Source of the DNA: Hymenobacter guriensis
Lineage (GTDB): Bacteria > Bacteroidota > Bacteroidia > Cytophagales > Hymenobacteraceae
Assembly (NCBI RefSeq): GCF_015773195.1
Contig: NZ_JADWYK010000018.1
Coordinates: 26,349-90,348 of the forward strand
Direction of reading: 5' to 3'
DNA length: 64,000 nucleotides
Program-made: the position numbers and the translations under genes
Part shown: in pieces, positions 1-9,300 of the stretch
Position numbering within the stretch: the first letter of the stretch is position 1
Layout: every line of letters begins with the position of its first letter
The notes under the pieces: generated by a model
Seen by the model: the letters and a program-made list of their open reading frames with translations, nothing else
Database searches by the model: none
What the model was told of the DNA's origin: nothing

Positions 1-341
1 ATCTTATAGGCCCCGGGCTGGACGGCCAGGCGCGGGTAGGGCGCATAGGAGAGCAAGGGCTTGTCCAGGGCCAGCACGCCCCGGTCGTGCAGGCGCAGGG
101 CCACGTAGGCCAGCACCACCTTTCCCAGAGAGGCTGCCTGAAACGTGGTCTTGCCCGTCAGTGCCTGCGGGGTGCCGCTTTTGGGCTGCCCCAGCGCATA
201 CGCGGTGGATTTGCCGTTTTTGGAGTACACCACCTGCAAGCCGGGTACATTTTCGCGCTTGAGCAGGGCGGCCAACTCCTGCTGCTGGGCGGTGGTCGTT
301 AGGGAGAGGAAGGCTAGGAAAAGAGTGCTCAGAAATTTCAT
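1..341 (-). CDS. Serine beta-lactamase-fold hydrolase, N-terminal part (partial)
   Basis: The gene runs off the left edge, so only about 113 N-terminal residues are visible. The start is the ATG at 339-341, and residues 1-19 form a signal peptide (MKFLSTLFLAFLSLTTTAQ). The mature part reads as the beginning of a class C beta-lactamase / D-aminopeptidase-like domain. It has an early 'VPGLQVVYSKNGK' strand and a Ser-x-x-Lys motif (SLGK in FQAASLGKVV) followed by the usual helix and a 'DRGVLALDKPL' turn. The SxxK serine is the family nucleophile. The protein is probably periplasmic and could be an esterase, a peptidase or a beta-lactamase; the YxN and KTG-like motifs that would help lie outside the window. 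Confidence 0.75.
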   Translation of the reverse strand, partial: MKFLSTLFLAFLSLTTTAQQQELAALLKRENVPGLQVVYSKNGKSTAYALGQPKSGTPQALTGKTTFQAASLGKVVLAYVALRLHDRGVLALDKPLLSYAPYPRLAVQPGAYK

Positions 342-426
342 GCGGTAACCGGCGCAGCTGACTAGCCGCAGTAAGAGAAAGAAAAACGAACTGATTAGAC
401 CGACAAAGGCAAGTTCAAGTGACTAA

Positions 427-996
427 TTACAGCCGGCCGGTATCAAACTCAACTTCGTTGCGCGCCATTTGCTGCAGGTGGCGCTGGCCGTGCTGGGCCA
501 GAAAATACAGGTATTCATACACATCAATCTTGCCCAGGCTATTCACCGACATCGTCGTCTTGTACAAGATGCCTTCCCCGTTCGGTAGGTTGTCCAGCGT
601 CTGCAAACATTCCTGCAGCTGCTGCTCCAGCTGTTGCCGAACTTCGGCCATGGGCTTTGTGCCACTGGGTTCCATATGCTCGGGCCGTATCCAGGGAAAG
701 GACTTATGCCGGCCAATTTCGGCCAGTTTATCCTGCTGAAATATCTGCTCAGCAAGAGCCACTGCCAGGTCCTGCTGCTGAGCGTTTTGCAGGGCTTTGC
801 GCGCGGCTTTATGAATTAGAATAAGCAGGAAATGATTGGTGAGCCCCACGTGCTCCAGAATCTCATCAACCGTCCAGCCGCCATCCAGCGGCCGGTAGCG
901 GCGCAGGTCGGCATCTTTGGTAAACCAGGTATCCAGGGCGGCAAACGTCTGGATGAGGCTATGATGGATGTGGCGGATAGTGTCGTGAATAGACAT
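427..996 (-). CDS. DinB-like four-helix protein
   Basis: A 189-aa cytoplasmic protein of the DinB/YfiT-like four-helix-bundle superfamily. The N-terminal helix (IHDTIRHIHHSLIQTFAAL) and the segment 'GGWTVDEILEHVGLTNHFLL' near residues 40-60 match the DinB pattern, in which a Trp-containing turn is followed by a His-bearing helix. A second His cluster lies near the C terminus (AQHGQRHLQQM). These proteins usually bind a divalent metal through three His and act as thiol-dependent transferases or remain uncharacterised. The exact substrate cannot be read here. The start ATG sits 4 nt after TACCTTTT, close to a Bacteroidota -7 box, which hints at a nearly leaderless message. Confidence 0.7.
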   Translation of the reverse strand: MSIHDTIRHIHHSLIQTFAALDTWFTKDADLRRYRPLDGGWTVDEILEHVGLTNHFLLILIHKAARKALQNAQQQDLAVALAEQIFQQDKLAEIGRHKSFPWIRPEHMEPSGTKPMAEVRQQLEQQLQECLQTLDNLPNGEGILYKTTMSVNSLGKIDVYEYLYFLAQHGQRHLQQMARNEVEFDTGRL

Positions 997-1030
997 GGCT
1001 AAAAGGTATTGAGTACTCCACTAAAAAATA

Positions 1031-1061
1031 AAGCGGGCCACCCTGATGGAGTGGCCCGCTT
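1031..1061 (-). terminator. Intrinsic terminator of yebC
   Basis: An 11-bp perfect stem (AAGCGGGCCAC and its complement) with a 9-nt loop. On the minus strand it is followed by a T-rich tract (TTTATTTTTTAG). It lies 22 bp past the yebC stop and separates yebC from the dinB-like gene. Confidence 0.85.
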
Positions 1062-1082
1062 CTACGTCTTCAGAAACGCTGA

Positions 1083-1817
1083 CTACCCAAGGGTGTGATA
1101 CACGGCCTGCACGTCGTCGTCCTCCTCAAACTTTTCGATGAGGTTCATAACTTCTTCCAACTGCTCGCCTTCAAGGTGCACGGTGGTGTTGGGCACCCGC
1201 TGCAGCTGCGCCGATACCACGTTCAGGCTTTTTTCTTCCAGTGCCTTCTGCATCTGCCCGAAGTCGGTGAAGGCGGTTTCTACCACGATGTAGTCTTTCA
1301 CAGCGCCGTGCTCGTCTTCTTCTTGGTCGGCGTACACGTCTTCGGCGCCGGCGTCAATCAGCTCCAGCTCCAGCTCGTCGAGGTCGAGGCCTTCGGCGGC
1401 CAGCTTGAACACGCCTTTGCGGGTGAAGGTGTAGTCGGAGGAGCCAGCCGTGCCCAGGGCGCCGTTGCCGCGGTTGAAGTACATGCGCACGTTGGCCACC
1501 GTGCGGGTGGGGTTGTCGGTGGCGGTTTCAATCACAATGGCCACGCCGTGGGGCGCGTAGCCCTCATACACCACTTCCTGGTAGTCTTTTTCTTCCTTGC
1601 TGCTGGCGCGCTTGATGGCGGCTTCCACCCGGTCCTTGGGCATGTTCACGCCCTTGGCGTTCTGCATGGCCGTACGCAGGCGCGAGTTGGTGTCGGGGTT
1701 GGGTCCCGACTCTTTCACGGCCATGACAATCTCCCGGCCAATGCGGGTGAAATCCTTGGACATCCGGTCCCAGCGCTTCATTTTGCGGCCTTTGCGGAAT
1801 TCAAACGCGCGTCCCAT
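1083..1817 (-). CDS. yebC: YebC/PmpR-family transcriptional regulator or translation factor
   Basis: A 244-aa protein with the canonical family opening MGRAFEFRKGRKMKRWDRM followed by 'SKDFTRIGREIVMAVKESG' and 'NPDTNSRLRTAMQNAKGVNMPKD'. The 'YEGYAPHGVAIVIETATDN' and 'NRGNGALGTAGSSDYTF' segments are also diagnostic. The usual family length is 235-250 aa, so the gene is complete. YebC proteins are cytoplasmic; some bind DNA as regulators, and others (YebC2 types) are reported to relieve ribosome stalling at proline stretches. Which role applies here cannot be told from sequence. It is monocistronic, with its own terminator. Confidence 0.95.
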   Translation of the reverse strand: MGRAFEFRKGRKMKRWDRMSKDFTRIGREIVMAVKESGPNPDTNSRLRTAMQNAKGVNMPKDRVEAAIKRASSKEEKDYQEVVYEGYAPHGVAIVIETATDNPTRTVANVRMYFNRGNGALGTAGSSDYTFTRKGVFKLAAEGLDLDELELELIDAGAEDVYADQEEDEHGAVKDYIVVETAFTDFGQMQKALEEKSLNVVSAQLQRVPNTTVHLEGEQLEEVMNLIEKFEEDDDVQAVYHTLG

Positions 1818-1995
1818 CTATGGTGAATAAGTAATTGAGTGAATGAGTAAGCCACCCGGCCGGCGGGCCGAAGGGGCCGCAAGTTAGCAGAAACGGCGGC
1901 GGGGCGCAACGCATCCGTCCGCAAACACCGGCGCCCCGGCTTCCAGCACATAAAGCTGAAAACCGGGGCGCCGGGTTACTTCATAGCCTGTGGCG

Positions 1996-2625
1996 TTAGG
2001 GTAGGTCCTGCAGGCGCAGGGTAATATTCTGCGGGGCCGTTTCGTCGCCGCCGAAGTAGGGGTAGAGCTGGTAGCCCTTGGCCGCGCCCGTGCAACTGCG
2101 CTTGTGCTCCACTTTCTTGCCATTCACCAGGAAGGTGTACTTGCCATCGGTGATTTGCAGCTCGCAGGTGTACCACTTGTTGCGGTCGATGGCCGTGAGC
2201 AGGGTGGTGGTGTTTACACCGGCGCGGTAGGAGTAAGCCAGCAGCTCCAGGCGGTTCTGGTACCAGCGCCAGCCAAACCGGGCGCTGTTGGTCTGGTGCA
2301 GGGAGTTGCAATCGGCCACGCCGTACAGCTTGTTCACGTCAGCCTGGTTGTTGGTGGCTTTGGTTTTGTAGCTCGCCGTGTTGTCGAACTTCACCGAGAA
2401 CTTGAGCTTGGTCTTGCTTACCAGCCGCACGGGGTTGCTGGTAGCGTAGTGCTGGCCCTTGAGAATGGTGTAAAGCACGCCCGGCTCGGTGGCCGCCGTG
2501 GCATCGGCCGAAGCAGCTACGGCGGTGGGAGCAGTGGCCGGGGCTACTTCTTCCTTACGCAGGCAGCCGGCAGCAATCAAAATGAGAAAAAGACTAAATG
2601 GGGCAAGCGTAGACAACCGAAACAT
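1996..2625 (-). CDS. Exported lipoprotein, possible concanavalin-like fold
   Basis: A 209-aa protein with a lipoprotein signal peptide ending in LIAAGC (Cys at about residue 21) and then an Ala/Thr/Glu-rich linker. The body is beta-rich: it contains 'LKFSVKFDNTASYKT', 'RFGWRWYQNRLELLAYSYRAG' and 'KWYTCELQITDGKYTFLVNGKKV', a rhythm typical of concanavalin/laminin-G-like sandwich domains in which a short ligand or substrate face carries Trp and Tyr. Three further Cys residues (near 105, 155 and 177) could form disulfides. I do not recognise a named family. It is probably a surface or periplasmic carbohydrate-related lipoprotein; the function is open. Confidence 0.7.
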   Translation of the reverse strand: MFRLSTLAPFSLFLILIAAGCLRKEEVAPATAPTAVAASADATAATEPGVLYTILKGQHYATSNPVRLVSKTKLKFSVKFDNTASYKTKATNNQADVNKLYGVADCNSLHQTNSARFGWRWYQNRLELLAYSYRAGVNTTTLLTAIDRNKWYTCELQITDGKYTFLVNGKKVEHKRSCTGAAKGYQLYPYFGGDETAPQNITLRLQDLP

Positions 2626-2765
2626 AGGATGAAATTAGTTTTCCCCTCAAATAGACTTTACAGCTGTTTGGTTCATGATATCAGGTTTTTAAGTTTTGAA
2701 ATTTATGCGTATATCCTATGTTTTTTCTTTGATAAAGCGCGGATCAGGATAAGTAAAGTTATGTT

Positions 2766-3197
2766 TTAGTGCCCGCGTAGCGTATAGATTCCCTGGTTAC
2801 CGGCCGGGTAGCCCTGCATGGTAAGCGTAAGTAAGCCGCTACGGAGCATGAAGGTGCCTTCGTCGGTGCGGGGCTGGCCTTTACTGTCGGTATAGGTGAA
2901 GGTGATATGGTCGGCAGTGAAGGCAAAACGGCCATCCTGGTCGAAGTGCAGGGTGGTACCGTTGGCAGCCAGCGTCAGGCGCTTCTGGTAGGTGCCGTCG
3001 GGGCGAAGCGTGAGGGTGCCGCCCACGCCCTGGGCTGCCACCGGCTCGGGGCCCGCGCTCTGGTCGAGGATGGCGTAGGTAAGGTACTCGTAGGTGGTAT
3101 AGAACCCGGATTTGGGGCGGGTAGGAGCCTGTTGAGCTCTTGCCTGGGAAACCAGGAACAGCACGGCTAGCAAAGAGAAAAGGATACGCAGCTTCAT
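2766..3197 (-). CDS. Secreted protein of unknown function (143 aa)
   Basis: It starts with a clear signal peptide (KLRILFSLLAVLFLVSQARAQ) and then a small beta-rich domain with alternating strands such as 'GGTLTLRPDGTYQKRLTL', 'HFDQDGRFAFTADHITFTY' and 'TFMLRSGLLTLTM'. The pattern of short strands and 'G-T-Y' turns resembles lipocalin-like or META-like small barrels, but no family motif is certain. It is divergent from the arginase-fold gene at 3258, and the two starts are only 60 bp apart, so they share a promoter region. It is probably periplasmic. Confidence 0.65.
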   Translation of the reverse strand: MKLRILFSLLAVLFLVSQARAQQAPTRPKSGFYTTYEYLTYAILDQSAGPEPVAAQGVGGTLTLRPDGTYQKRLTLAANGTTLHFDQDGRFAFTADHITFTYTDSKGQPRTDEGTFMLRSGLLTLTMQGYPAGNQGIYTLRGH

Positions 3198-3245
3198 CCC
3201 GCAAATTACGCTATCCGCCGCTTATCCGGCTCCGGCCCGTTCAGC

Positions 3246-3253
3246 TACCTTTG
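3246..3253 (+). promoter_or_regulatory. Bacteroidota -7 box (TACCTTTG) directly before the hutG-like start
   Basis: An exact match to TAnnTTTG, ending 4 nt before the ATG at 3258. No good -33 TTG is seen at the usual distance. If used, transcription would start at or within a few bases of the ATG and give a leaderless message. Confidence 0.45.
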
Positions 3254-3257
3254 GCCC

Positions 3258-4184
3258 ATGGCTACTTTCCTGCGTGAACTGATTCAACCCGCCGCCGCGC
3301 TGCCCCAGGCCGATGTGTGCCTCGTGGGCCTGCCCCTCGACTTCGGCACCGTGCTCGAAGGCGGCCGTGCCGGGGCCGCCGGCGCCCCCGACGCCATCCG
3401 GCGGGAGCTGCGCCGCTACCACAAAACCTATAATCTGGAGCACAACGTCAGCCTCGACCACTTGCGCATCGCCGATGCCGGCAACCTGGCCCTGCGCGCC
3501 TCCGCCGACCACGCCGCCAACCACCAGCTCATCCGGGAAGAACTGGCGCGGCTGCTGGGCCGCTACCCGCGCGTGGTCGTGCTGGGCGGCTCCCACGACG
3601 GCACCTACAGCACCGTGCGCGGCCTGTTCGATGCCAACGGGGCCCAGGCCGTGGGCGGCATCAACCTTGATGCCCACGCCGACGTGAAAGACAAGCCTGG
3701 CCTCATCAGCAGCGGTACGCCCTTTGGCAATCTGCTGCGGGAAGGGTTTCTGGCCGGAAAGCAGTTCACCGAAATCGGTCTGCACTCCAATCTGAACACC
3801 AGGGAGGATATCGACTTTCTGCACGCCCAACAAGCCCATATAGTGCCCCTGGCTCACGTGCAGCAGGACGGTATGCCCGAGTACATGACGCGCGCCCTGC
3901 GCCGGGCCAGCACCGGCGGACCAGCGTTTGTGAGCTTTGATATTGATGGGTGCGCCGAGGCGTATGCGCCCGCCGTATCGGCCCCAAGCGCCGATGGTTT
4001 CACGCCGCGCCAGGCCACGGAAGCCGCTTTCCTGGCAGGCCAGGCCGAAGCAGTGCGTCTGTTTGAGGTGGTGGAGCTCAATCCGCTCTACGACCGGGAC
4101 AACCAGACGGGGCGGCTGGCGGCTACCATCATCACGGCCTACCTCACGGGCGTTGCCTCGCGGCTAACCAAGGCATCTACGTAA
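3258..4184 (+). CDS. hutG: Arginase-family enzyme, probable formimidoylglutamase
   Basis: A 308-aa cytoplasmic enzyme of the ureohydrolase superfamily. All six binuclear manganese ligands appear: His in GGSHDG (near residue 117), the DAHAD motif (in INLDAHADVK, near 137) and the two Asp of SFDIDG (near 231). The loop 'PAVSAPSADGF' follows, as in the family. GGSHD in place of GGDHS/GGNHE and the 'GTPFGNLLREG' segment fit formimidoylglutamase-like Bacteroidota members better than agmatinase. It would hydrolyse N-formimidoyl-glutamate to glutamate and formamide, the last step of one histidine-degradation route. Urocanate hydratase is 10 kb away in the same orientation, which supports this role. 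Arginase remains an alternative. Confidence 0.78.
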   Translation: MATFLRELIQPAAALPQADVCLVGLPLDFGTVLEGGRAGAAGAPDAIRRELRRYHKTYNLEHNVSLDHLRIADAGNLALRASADHAANHQLIREELARLLGRYPRVVVLGGSHDGTYSTVRGLFDANGAQAVGGINLDAHADVKDKPGLISSGTPFGNLLREGFLAGKQFTEIGLHSNLNTREDIDFLHAQQAHIVPLAHVQQDGMPEYMTRALRRASTGGPAFVSFDIDGCAEAYAPAVSAPSADGFTPRQATEAAFLAGQAEAVRLFEVVELNPLYDRDNQTGRLAATIITAYLTGVASRLTKAST

Positions 4185-4315
4185 GGCTTCGTATAAAATT
4201 TTCAGCTTGAGACATGCCTCAGGCAACGCTTTGCCGCGGCCACTCATCTATAGGGCAAGTACGGGTCCTGAAGACCCTGGCTTTCACGTTCTCCTTTCTC
4301 CTTTCTCTTTTAGCT

Positions 4316-5101
4316 ATGAAAACCACTTTCCTCGCCCTCGCTCTGGGCTTCGCCGCTACGGCTGCCACTGCCCAAACCACCACCAACTTTTCCCTGACCT
4401 GCAAGGATGGGGACGGCCGAAGCTCCCAGAAGCAGTTCTGCGAAACCCGCGACCTGACCCTGGCCAGCCCCGGCACCGCCACCCTGTTGATTGATGGCCG
4501 CGCCAACGGCGGCATCACCGTGCACGGCTACGATGGCACCGAGGTGAAGGTGCGGGCGAAAGTATCGGCCTGGGCCCGCTCGGCCGAAGCCGCGCAGAAA
4601 ACCGCCCAGGGCATCAGCATCAGTACTAAAGGCAATAAGCTGCGGGCCGAAGGCAGCGAAAACGGCTGGGCCGTGAGCTACGAGGTGTTCGTGCCCCGCC
4701 ACACGGCCCTCAACCTGAAAACCATCAATGGCGGCATCCACGTCGACCACGTATCGGCCGATATTGCGTTTGATGCCACCAATGGCGGAATCTCGCTCGA
4801 AGAAGTAGGCGGCAACGTGAAAGGCAACACCACCAACGGCGGCCTCAGTATCAAGCTGGCCGGAGAGAAATGGACCGGTGCGGGCCTCGACGTATCGACC
4901 ACCAATGGCGGCATCACCTGGCAACTGCCCAAAAGCTACTCGGCCAGGTTCTACACCAGCACCAATATGGGCGGCATCAACAGCGACTTGCCCGTCACCA
5001 AAACCGGCATGATGAGCAAGGAAGTAGCTACCACGCTGGGCAGCGGCGGCGCCCCAATCCGGGCCGTCACGACCAATGGCGGTATCACGGTGCGCCAGTA
5101 G
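4316..5101 (+). CDS. Secreted beta-solenoid-like protein with TxNGG repeats (DUF4097-like)
   Basis: A 261-aa protein. I chose the ATG at 4316 because it begins a good signal peptide (KTTFLALALGFAATAATAQ); the frame is open 34 codons further upstream without a plausible signal. The mature part carries at least six 'NGGI/NGGL' turns (RANGGITV, TINGGIHV, TNGGISL, TNGGLSI, TNGGITW, TNGGITV) spaced about 20 residues apart. This is the pattern of DUF4097/adhesin-like right-handed solenoids made from repeated short strands. Three Cys near the N terminus could pair. The location is periplasmic or outer surface; the function is unknown. A perfect hairpin terminator follows. Confidence 0.75.
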   Translation: MKTTFLALALGFAATAATAQTTTNFSLTCKDGDGRSSQKQFCETRDLTLASPGTATLLIDGRANGGITVHGYDGTEVKVRAKVSAWARSAEAAQKTAQGISISTKGNKLRAEGSENGWAVSYEVFVPRHTALNLKTINGGIHVDHVSADIAFDATNGGISLEEVGGNVKGNTTNGGLSIKLAGEKWTGAGLDVSTTNGGITWQLPKSYSARFYTSTNMGGINSDLPVTKTGMMSKEVATTLGSGGAPIRAVTTNGGITVRQ

Positions 5102-5124
5102 ACTATGCGCAGATTCTAATTCAT

Positions 5125-5160
5125 GAAAAGCCCCGCATCAGTGAAGATGCGGGGCTTTTC
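5125..5160. terminator. Bidirectional terminator between convergent genes
   Basis: A perfect 15-bp stem (GAAAAGCCCCGCATC and its complement) with a 6-nt loop. The A-run on one side and the T-run on the other let it serve both the solenoid gene (plus) and the MBL gene (minus). Confidence 0.85.
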
Positions 5161-5183
5161 ATGCTTGTAAACCTGCCAGGAGC

Positions 5184-6185
5184 TTACAGTACAAAGCGTT
5201 TTACTTCTCCCGTGCGCTTGCGCTTAGGTGCTTCCGACTGTTTCAGCGGGTACTCGTTCTGCTGGTGCTTTTTGTAGCGCTGCACTACCAGTGCTGCCCC
5301 TACCAGAGCGCCCAGGCCCACGGCCGTAAGCCGAAGCTTGTCCCGCAGCGCATCGTGGGGAGCCGGGGGCAGGTGCTGGACGCCGCCTGCATCCAGACGG
5401 GCCGGCTCCTGCACGTAGCGGCCGTGCGCTGGCATCGGGAAATCGGCTGCCAGCCTGGCCAGGCCTTCAGCCGCCGCCGAACCCGTAATAACCGGGCCGT
5501 GGCCGCAGCCAATGGCCAGCGGCTGCAGGGCCGCCAGCTTCTGGACCGACTCGCGCACCTGCTCCCAGTTGTAATTGAAAGGCGCTCCGGCTACGCTGAT
5601 CTGCGGTATCTGGAGCAAGAGGGAAGGCACCGACTCGTGGTTGGCTGTGGCAAAGGCATCGGCCCCAAGCAGGGTGCGGTCTTCGTCGCGGAACAGGGCA
5701 ACCTGGCCGGGCGCATGGCCGGGTACGTGCAGCCAGCGCCAGCCGGGCAGGTAAGGCACTTCCTCCTCCGATTCAGTAGGCAGGGCCTGCACCACGTCGC
5801 TCAGCTGGAAGCTCTGGGGCAGGAAAAACCGCGCCACAAAGGCCAGCGTGCCGCCGCCATCTACGGTGGGGTCGGCGGGTGGGTACACGGCTTCAGCCCT
5901 GAGGAAAGGCAACTCCAGCGGGTGAGCCAGCACTGGCACCTTCCAGTGCTCGGCCAGGGCCCGCGCCGAGCCGGAGTGGTCTATGTGGCCGTGGGTAAGG
6001 ATGATGGCCTCGGGGTGCGTACCCGGATAAAACAGCTTATCGGCGGCCGCAATGATGTCCTTTTCGGAGCCGGGCAGGCCGGTATCTACCAGCACCCATG
6101 CCCCGGGGGTAGTGGTTTCTACGAAATACAGATTGACGAAGCGTTGGATGGTGAGCTGGTGTACGCCAGCAGCTACTTGTTTCAT
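5184..6185 (-). CDS. MBL-fold metallo-hydrolase with C-terminal membrane segment
   Basis: A 333-aa protein. The start chosen is the ATG at 6183-6185 (MKQVAAGVHQLTIQ), which matches where this family normally begins; an in-frame ATG at 6218 is possible. The THGHIDHSG motif (near residue 63) is the HxHxDH metal site, and further ligands are likely in 'HVPGHAPGQVALF' and 'GADAFA'. It resembles glyoxalase II-like or general MBL hydrolases. Unusually, the hydrolase domain ends at about residue 265 and is followed by a hydrophobic segment (LTAVGLGALVGAALVV) and a very basic tail (RYKKHQQ..., KRKR). The tail probably anchors the enzyme to the inner membrane. The substrate is unknown. Confidence 0.82.
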   Translation of the reverse strand: MKQVAAGVHQLTIQRFVNLYFVETTTPGAWVLVDTGLPGSEKDIIAAADKLFYPGTHPEAIILTHGHIDHSGSARALAEHWKVPVLAHPLELPFLRAEAVYPPADPTVDGGGTLAFVARFFLPQSFQLSDVVQALPTESEEEVPYLPGWRWLHVPGHAPGQVALFRDEDRTLLGADAFATANHESVPSLLLQIPQISVAGAPFNYNWEQVRESVQKLAALQPLAIGCGHGPVITGSAAAEGLARLAADFPMPAHGRYVQEPARLDAGGVQHLPPAPHDALRDKLRLTAVGLGALVGAALVVQRYKKHQQNEYPLKQSEAPKRKRTGEVKRFVL

Positions 6186-6263
6186 AGAAGTCAGGTGAAT
6201 TGGTCTTGTAAATGCCATACGCAAAAGCAGCTGCTACGGGCTATATCTCGCCTTTGCCCAAAT

Positions 6264-6296
6264 AAAAAGCTCCACCCATATCGGGTGGAGCTTTTT
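6264..6296 (-). terminator. Terminator of the GH81 gene
   Basis: A perfect 14-bp stem (AAAAAGCTCCACCC and its complement) with a 5-nt loop, 22 bp downstream of the GH81 stop codon. It ends in a T-run on the minus strand. Confidence 0.85.
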
Positions 6297-6318
6297 GGGA
6301 CAAACTACCGTCTGTGGG

Positions 6319-9300
6319 TTAATGGCTCACCACCAACCGCTGCGTCAGGGTTTGCTGACCTGCGGTGAGGCGCACTACGTACACACCGGCCGAGTACTGG
6401 CGCGTGTTCAGCGTCACCGTCTGAGCGCCGCTACCCTGGCCCGTAGCCAGCGTGCGGAGCAGCCGCCCGTTCATGTCGTAGAGCGTGAGCGTGTAGGCAC
6501 CAGCTTGTGGCAACCGGAAATGCACCGTGGCATCGCCCAGGCTGGGCGTGGGCGCTACGTGCAGCTCAGCCGTTGCAGCCGAGGAGGCGTTGGTTGCCAG
6601 GGCCGTGCCGGTACGGGCCTGCAGGTTGCAGCTAGTGCCCACGGTGTAGGAGAAAGGCGTGGCCGAGTTGTTGCGCTCGGGGCCCCCGGCGCCCACCTGA
6701 TAGGTGAAGTACAGGTTCACGACCGTGCCCGTGGCCATGGGCAGCGTGTAGGTGAAGTCCCCGGCCGCGTTCTTGGTCATCGTGTAGCCTGGATAAGCGC
6801 CGCTCGTGCCCTGGCGCAGGTAGAGCAGCGCCAGGTTACCACCGGCCGTGGCCCCCAGCGGGTGGAAGGTGATGGTCAGGTTGCCGCCGCTGCTCACGGC
6901 CCCGTAGCTGAAGTCTGAAGTCACGGCGCAGTAGCCGCCCGTGGATGCATTGCTCACGCTCACGCTCACGGCCGAAGAAGTCGTTACTGCCCCGGCATTG
7001 TCGGTGGCCTTGGCCGTGATAGAGTAAGTACCCGCAGCGACACCGGTCCAGGTGTAGGAGTAGGGCGAGGACGTGTCCGTGCCCAGCAGCGTAGTGCCAT
7101 TGTAGAAGGCCACCGAGCTCACCGTGCCGTTGGCATCGGCGGCAGTGGCGTTAATCGTGATGGAAGCCGGAGCCGTGAACGTCGCGCCATTGCTGGGCGA
7201 AGTCAAACTCACCGTCGGCGGCGTGTTGGTGGTCACAGCGGTGAAGCTGAGCCAGTTGATGTTCACGCCCCCGGCCGTGGCGTACACGCGCAGGGTCTGC
7301 GCACCGGCCGGCAAGGTCACCGTGGCGTTCAGGGTCTGCCAGCTCTGCCAGCCCCCGGTCGCTCCAACCGTCACGCTGCCCAGGCTGGTGCCGGCGCTGT
7401 TGCGCAGCTGCAGGCTTCCGCCGCCCGGCTCGCTGGCCAGACGGAAGCCCACGGTGTACTGGCCGGCCGTGGTCACGTTCACGGCGTAGTCCATCCAGTC
7501 GCCGGCTTCGATGTAGCCCACGTTCAGGCCCCCGCCCGTGTCGGTGGTCGTCTCGGTCTGGATGCCGAGCATGGCCGAGTAGCTTTCGGCCTGAATGGTG
7601 CCGGGAATGGTCTGGCCAACGGGAGCGGCCGTTACCGTCACACTAACGGCCGAAGACGTGGTTACCGCCCCGGCGTTATCGGTGGCGCGGGCCGTGATGG
7701 AGTAGGTGCCCGCGGCCACGCCGGTCCAGGTGTAGGAGTAGGGCGAGGACGTGTCCGTGCCCAGCAGCGTGGTACCATTATAGAAGGCCACCGAGCTCAC
7801 CGTGCCGTTGGCATCGGCCGCGTTGGCGTTAATCGTGATGGAAGCCGGAGCCGTGAAGCTGGCCCCGTTAGCCGGGGAAGTCAGGCTAACCGTGGGCGGG
7901 GTGTTGGTCGTTACGGCCGTGAAGGAGAGCCAGTTCACATTCGTGCCCGTGGAGGCGGAGGCAAACAGGCGCAGGGTCTGCACGCCGGCCGGCAGTGTTA
8001 CGGTCGTGGTCTGCGTCTGCCAGCTCTGCCAGCCGCCCGTGTTGCCTACATTCACCGAGCCCAGCACCGTGCCGGCGCTGTTGCGCAGCTGCAGCGTCGC
8101 CCCGCCGTTGGCCGAGGCCACGCGGAAGCCCACAGTGTACTGCCCGGCCGAAGCCACGTTGACCGAATAGTCAAGCCAGTCGCCGGTTTCATACCAGTCT
8201 ACGTTCTGGCCGCCGCCCGTATCGGTCGTGGTTTCCTTGTCGGTGCCTTGTTGGGCCGTGTAGCTCTCGGCTTCAATGGTGCCGGGAATGGCCTGCGCCG
8301 TGGGAGCCGCTGTCACGCTCACACTTACAGCCGTGGAAGTAGTTACTGCGCCGGCATTATCCGTGGCTTTGGCCGTGAGGGAGTACGTGCCGGCCGCTAC
8401 GCCCGTCCAGACGTAAGAGTAGGGCGACGTCAGATCCTCGCCCAGCTTGGTTGCGCCCTGGAAGAACTCTACTTTACTCACCGTGCCGTTGGCATCGGCG
8501 GCGTTGGCATTAATCGTGATGGAAGCGGGGGCCGTGAAGCCGGCGCCGTTGGCCGGCGAAGTCAGGCTAACGGTAGGCGGGGTGTTGGTTGAGGTACCGG
8601 TGTAGGTGAACGTCATGCGGCCTACGTTCAAGCCGCCCTGCGTGAAGCTCAGGCGTAGCACATGTTCCCCAGCCGGCAAGTTCAGGCCGGTAATGGTTTT
8701 CGTGCCCCAGGCTCCCCAGTCGCCGGTAGTTGTCACGGTCTGGTTGGCGCTGATGACGTTGCCATCAATCGAGAGGGAGAAAGGTCCCCCGCCGGTGGAG
8801 TTGCCAGCGGCGTAGCGCAGGGCCAGCGTGTGCGTGCCGGCCGTAGCCACGTTGATGGTGTACTCCAGCCATTCGCCGGCATCCACCCAGCCAACGGTCG
8901 TGCCTTCGGCGGCATCACTTACGGCATCTACGTACTCCGTAGGCCGGAACGCCACCGTGGGCGACGGCTCAAAGGTAGCTTGGTTGGAGGCGCTGGCGTC
9001 GTTGTAGGCAATGCCCTGGCCTAGTCCGCCGGCGTAGGTATCGTACTTACCGGCCTCAATGGTGCCGGGCACGGCCTGCGGCGCACCCGTGAAGGAGGTT
9101 TGCTTACCTACCTGCACCGAGGCAATGTTGGTGACTTTGAAGAGTGAGCCAGCGTACACCTTCGCGTAGAAGTTGTGGATAGCCACGTTCAGGTTAGCAG
9201 CCGTTTTGGTGTAAGGCGCGGTGGCTACCGTGCCCAAAGACGTGCTGCCGTCGAAGAACTCCACACCCGTTACGCCGGAGCCGGTGGTAGCCACGCTCAG

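Noticed and set aside
1095..1826. A 243-aa plus-strand open frame opposite yebC
   Set aside because: It mirrors the YebC coding sequence, is made of His/Val/Gly-rich nonsense and has no family signature; YebC on the minus strand is certain.
3258..4184. Calling the arginase-fold gene agmatinase or arginase
   Set aside because: GGSHD and the presence of hutU nearby favour formimidoylglutamase, but the choice rests on context; kept as probable only.
6950..8590. Regular repeats at about 680-bp spacing considered as a CRISPR or transposon array
   Set aside because: The repeats are coding modules in frame with the GH81 protein; there are no short direct repeats with unique spacers.
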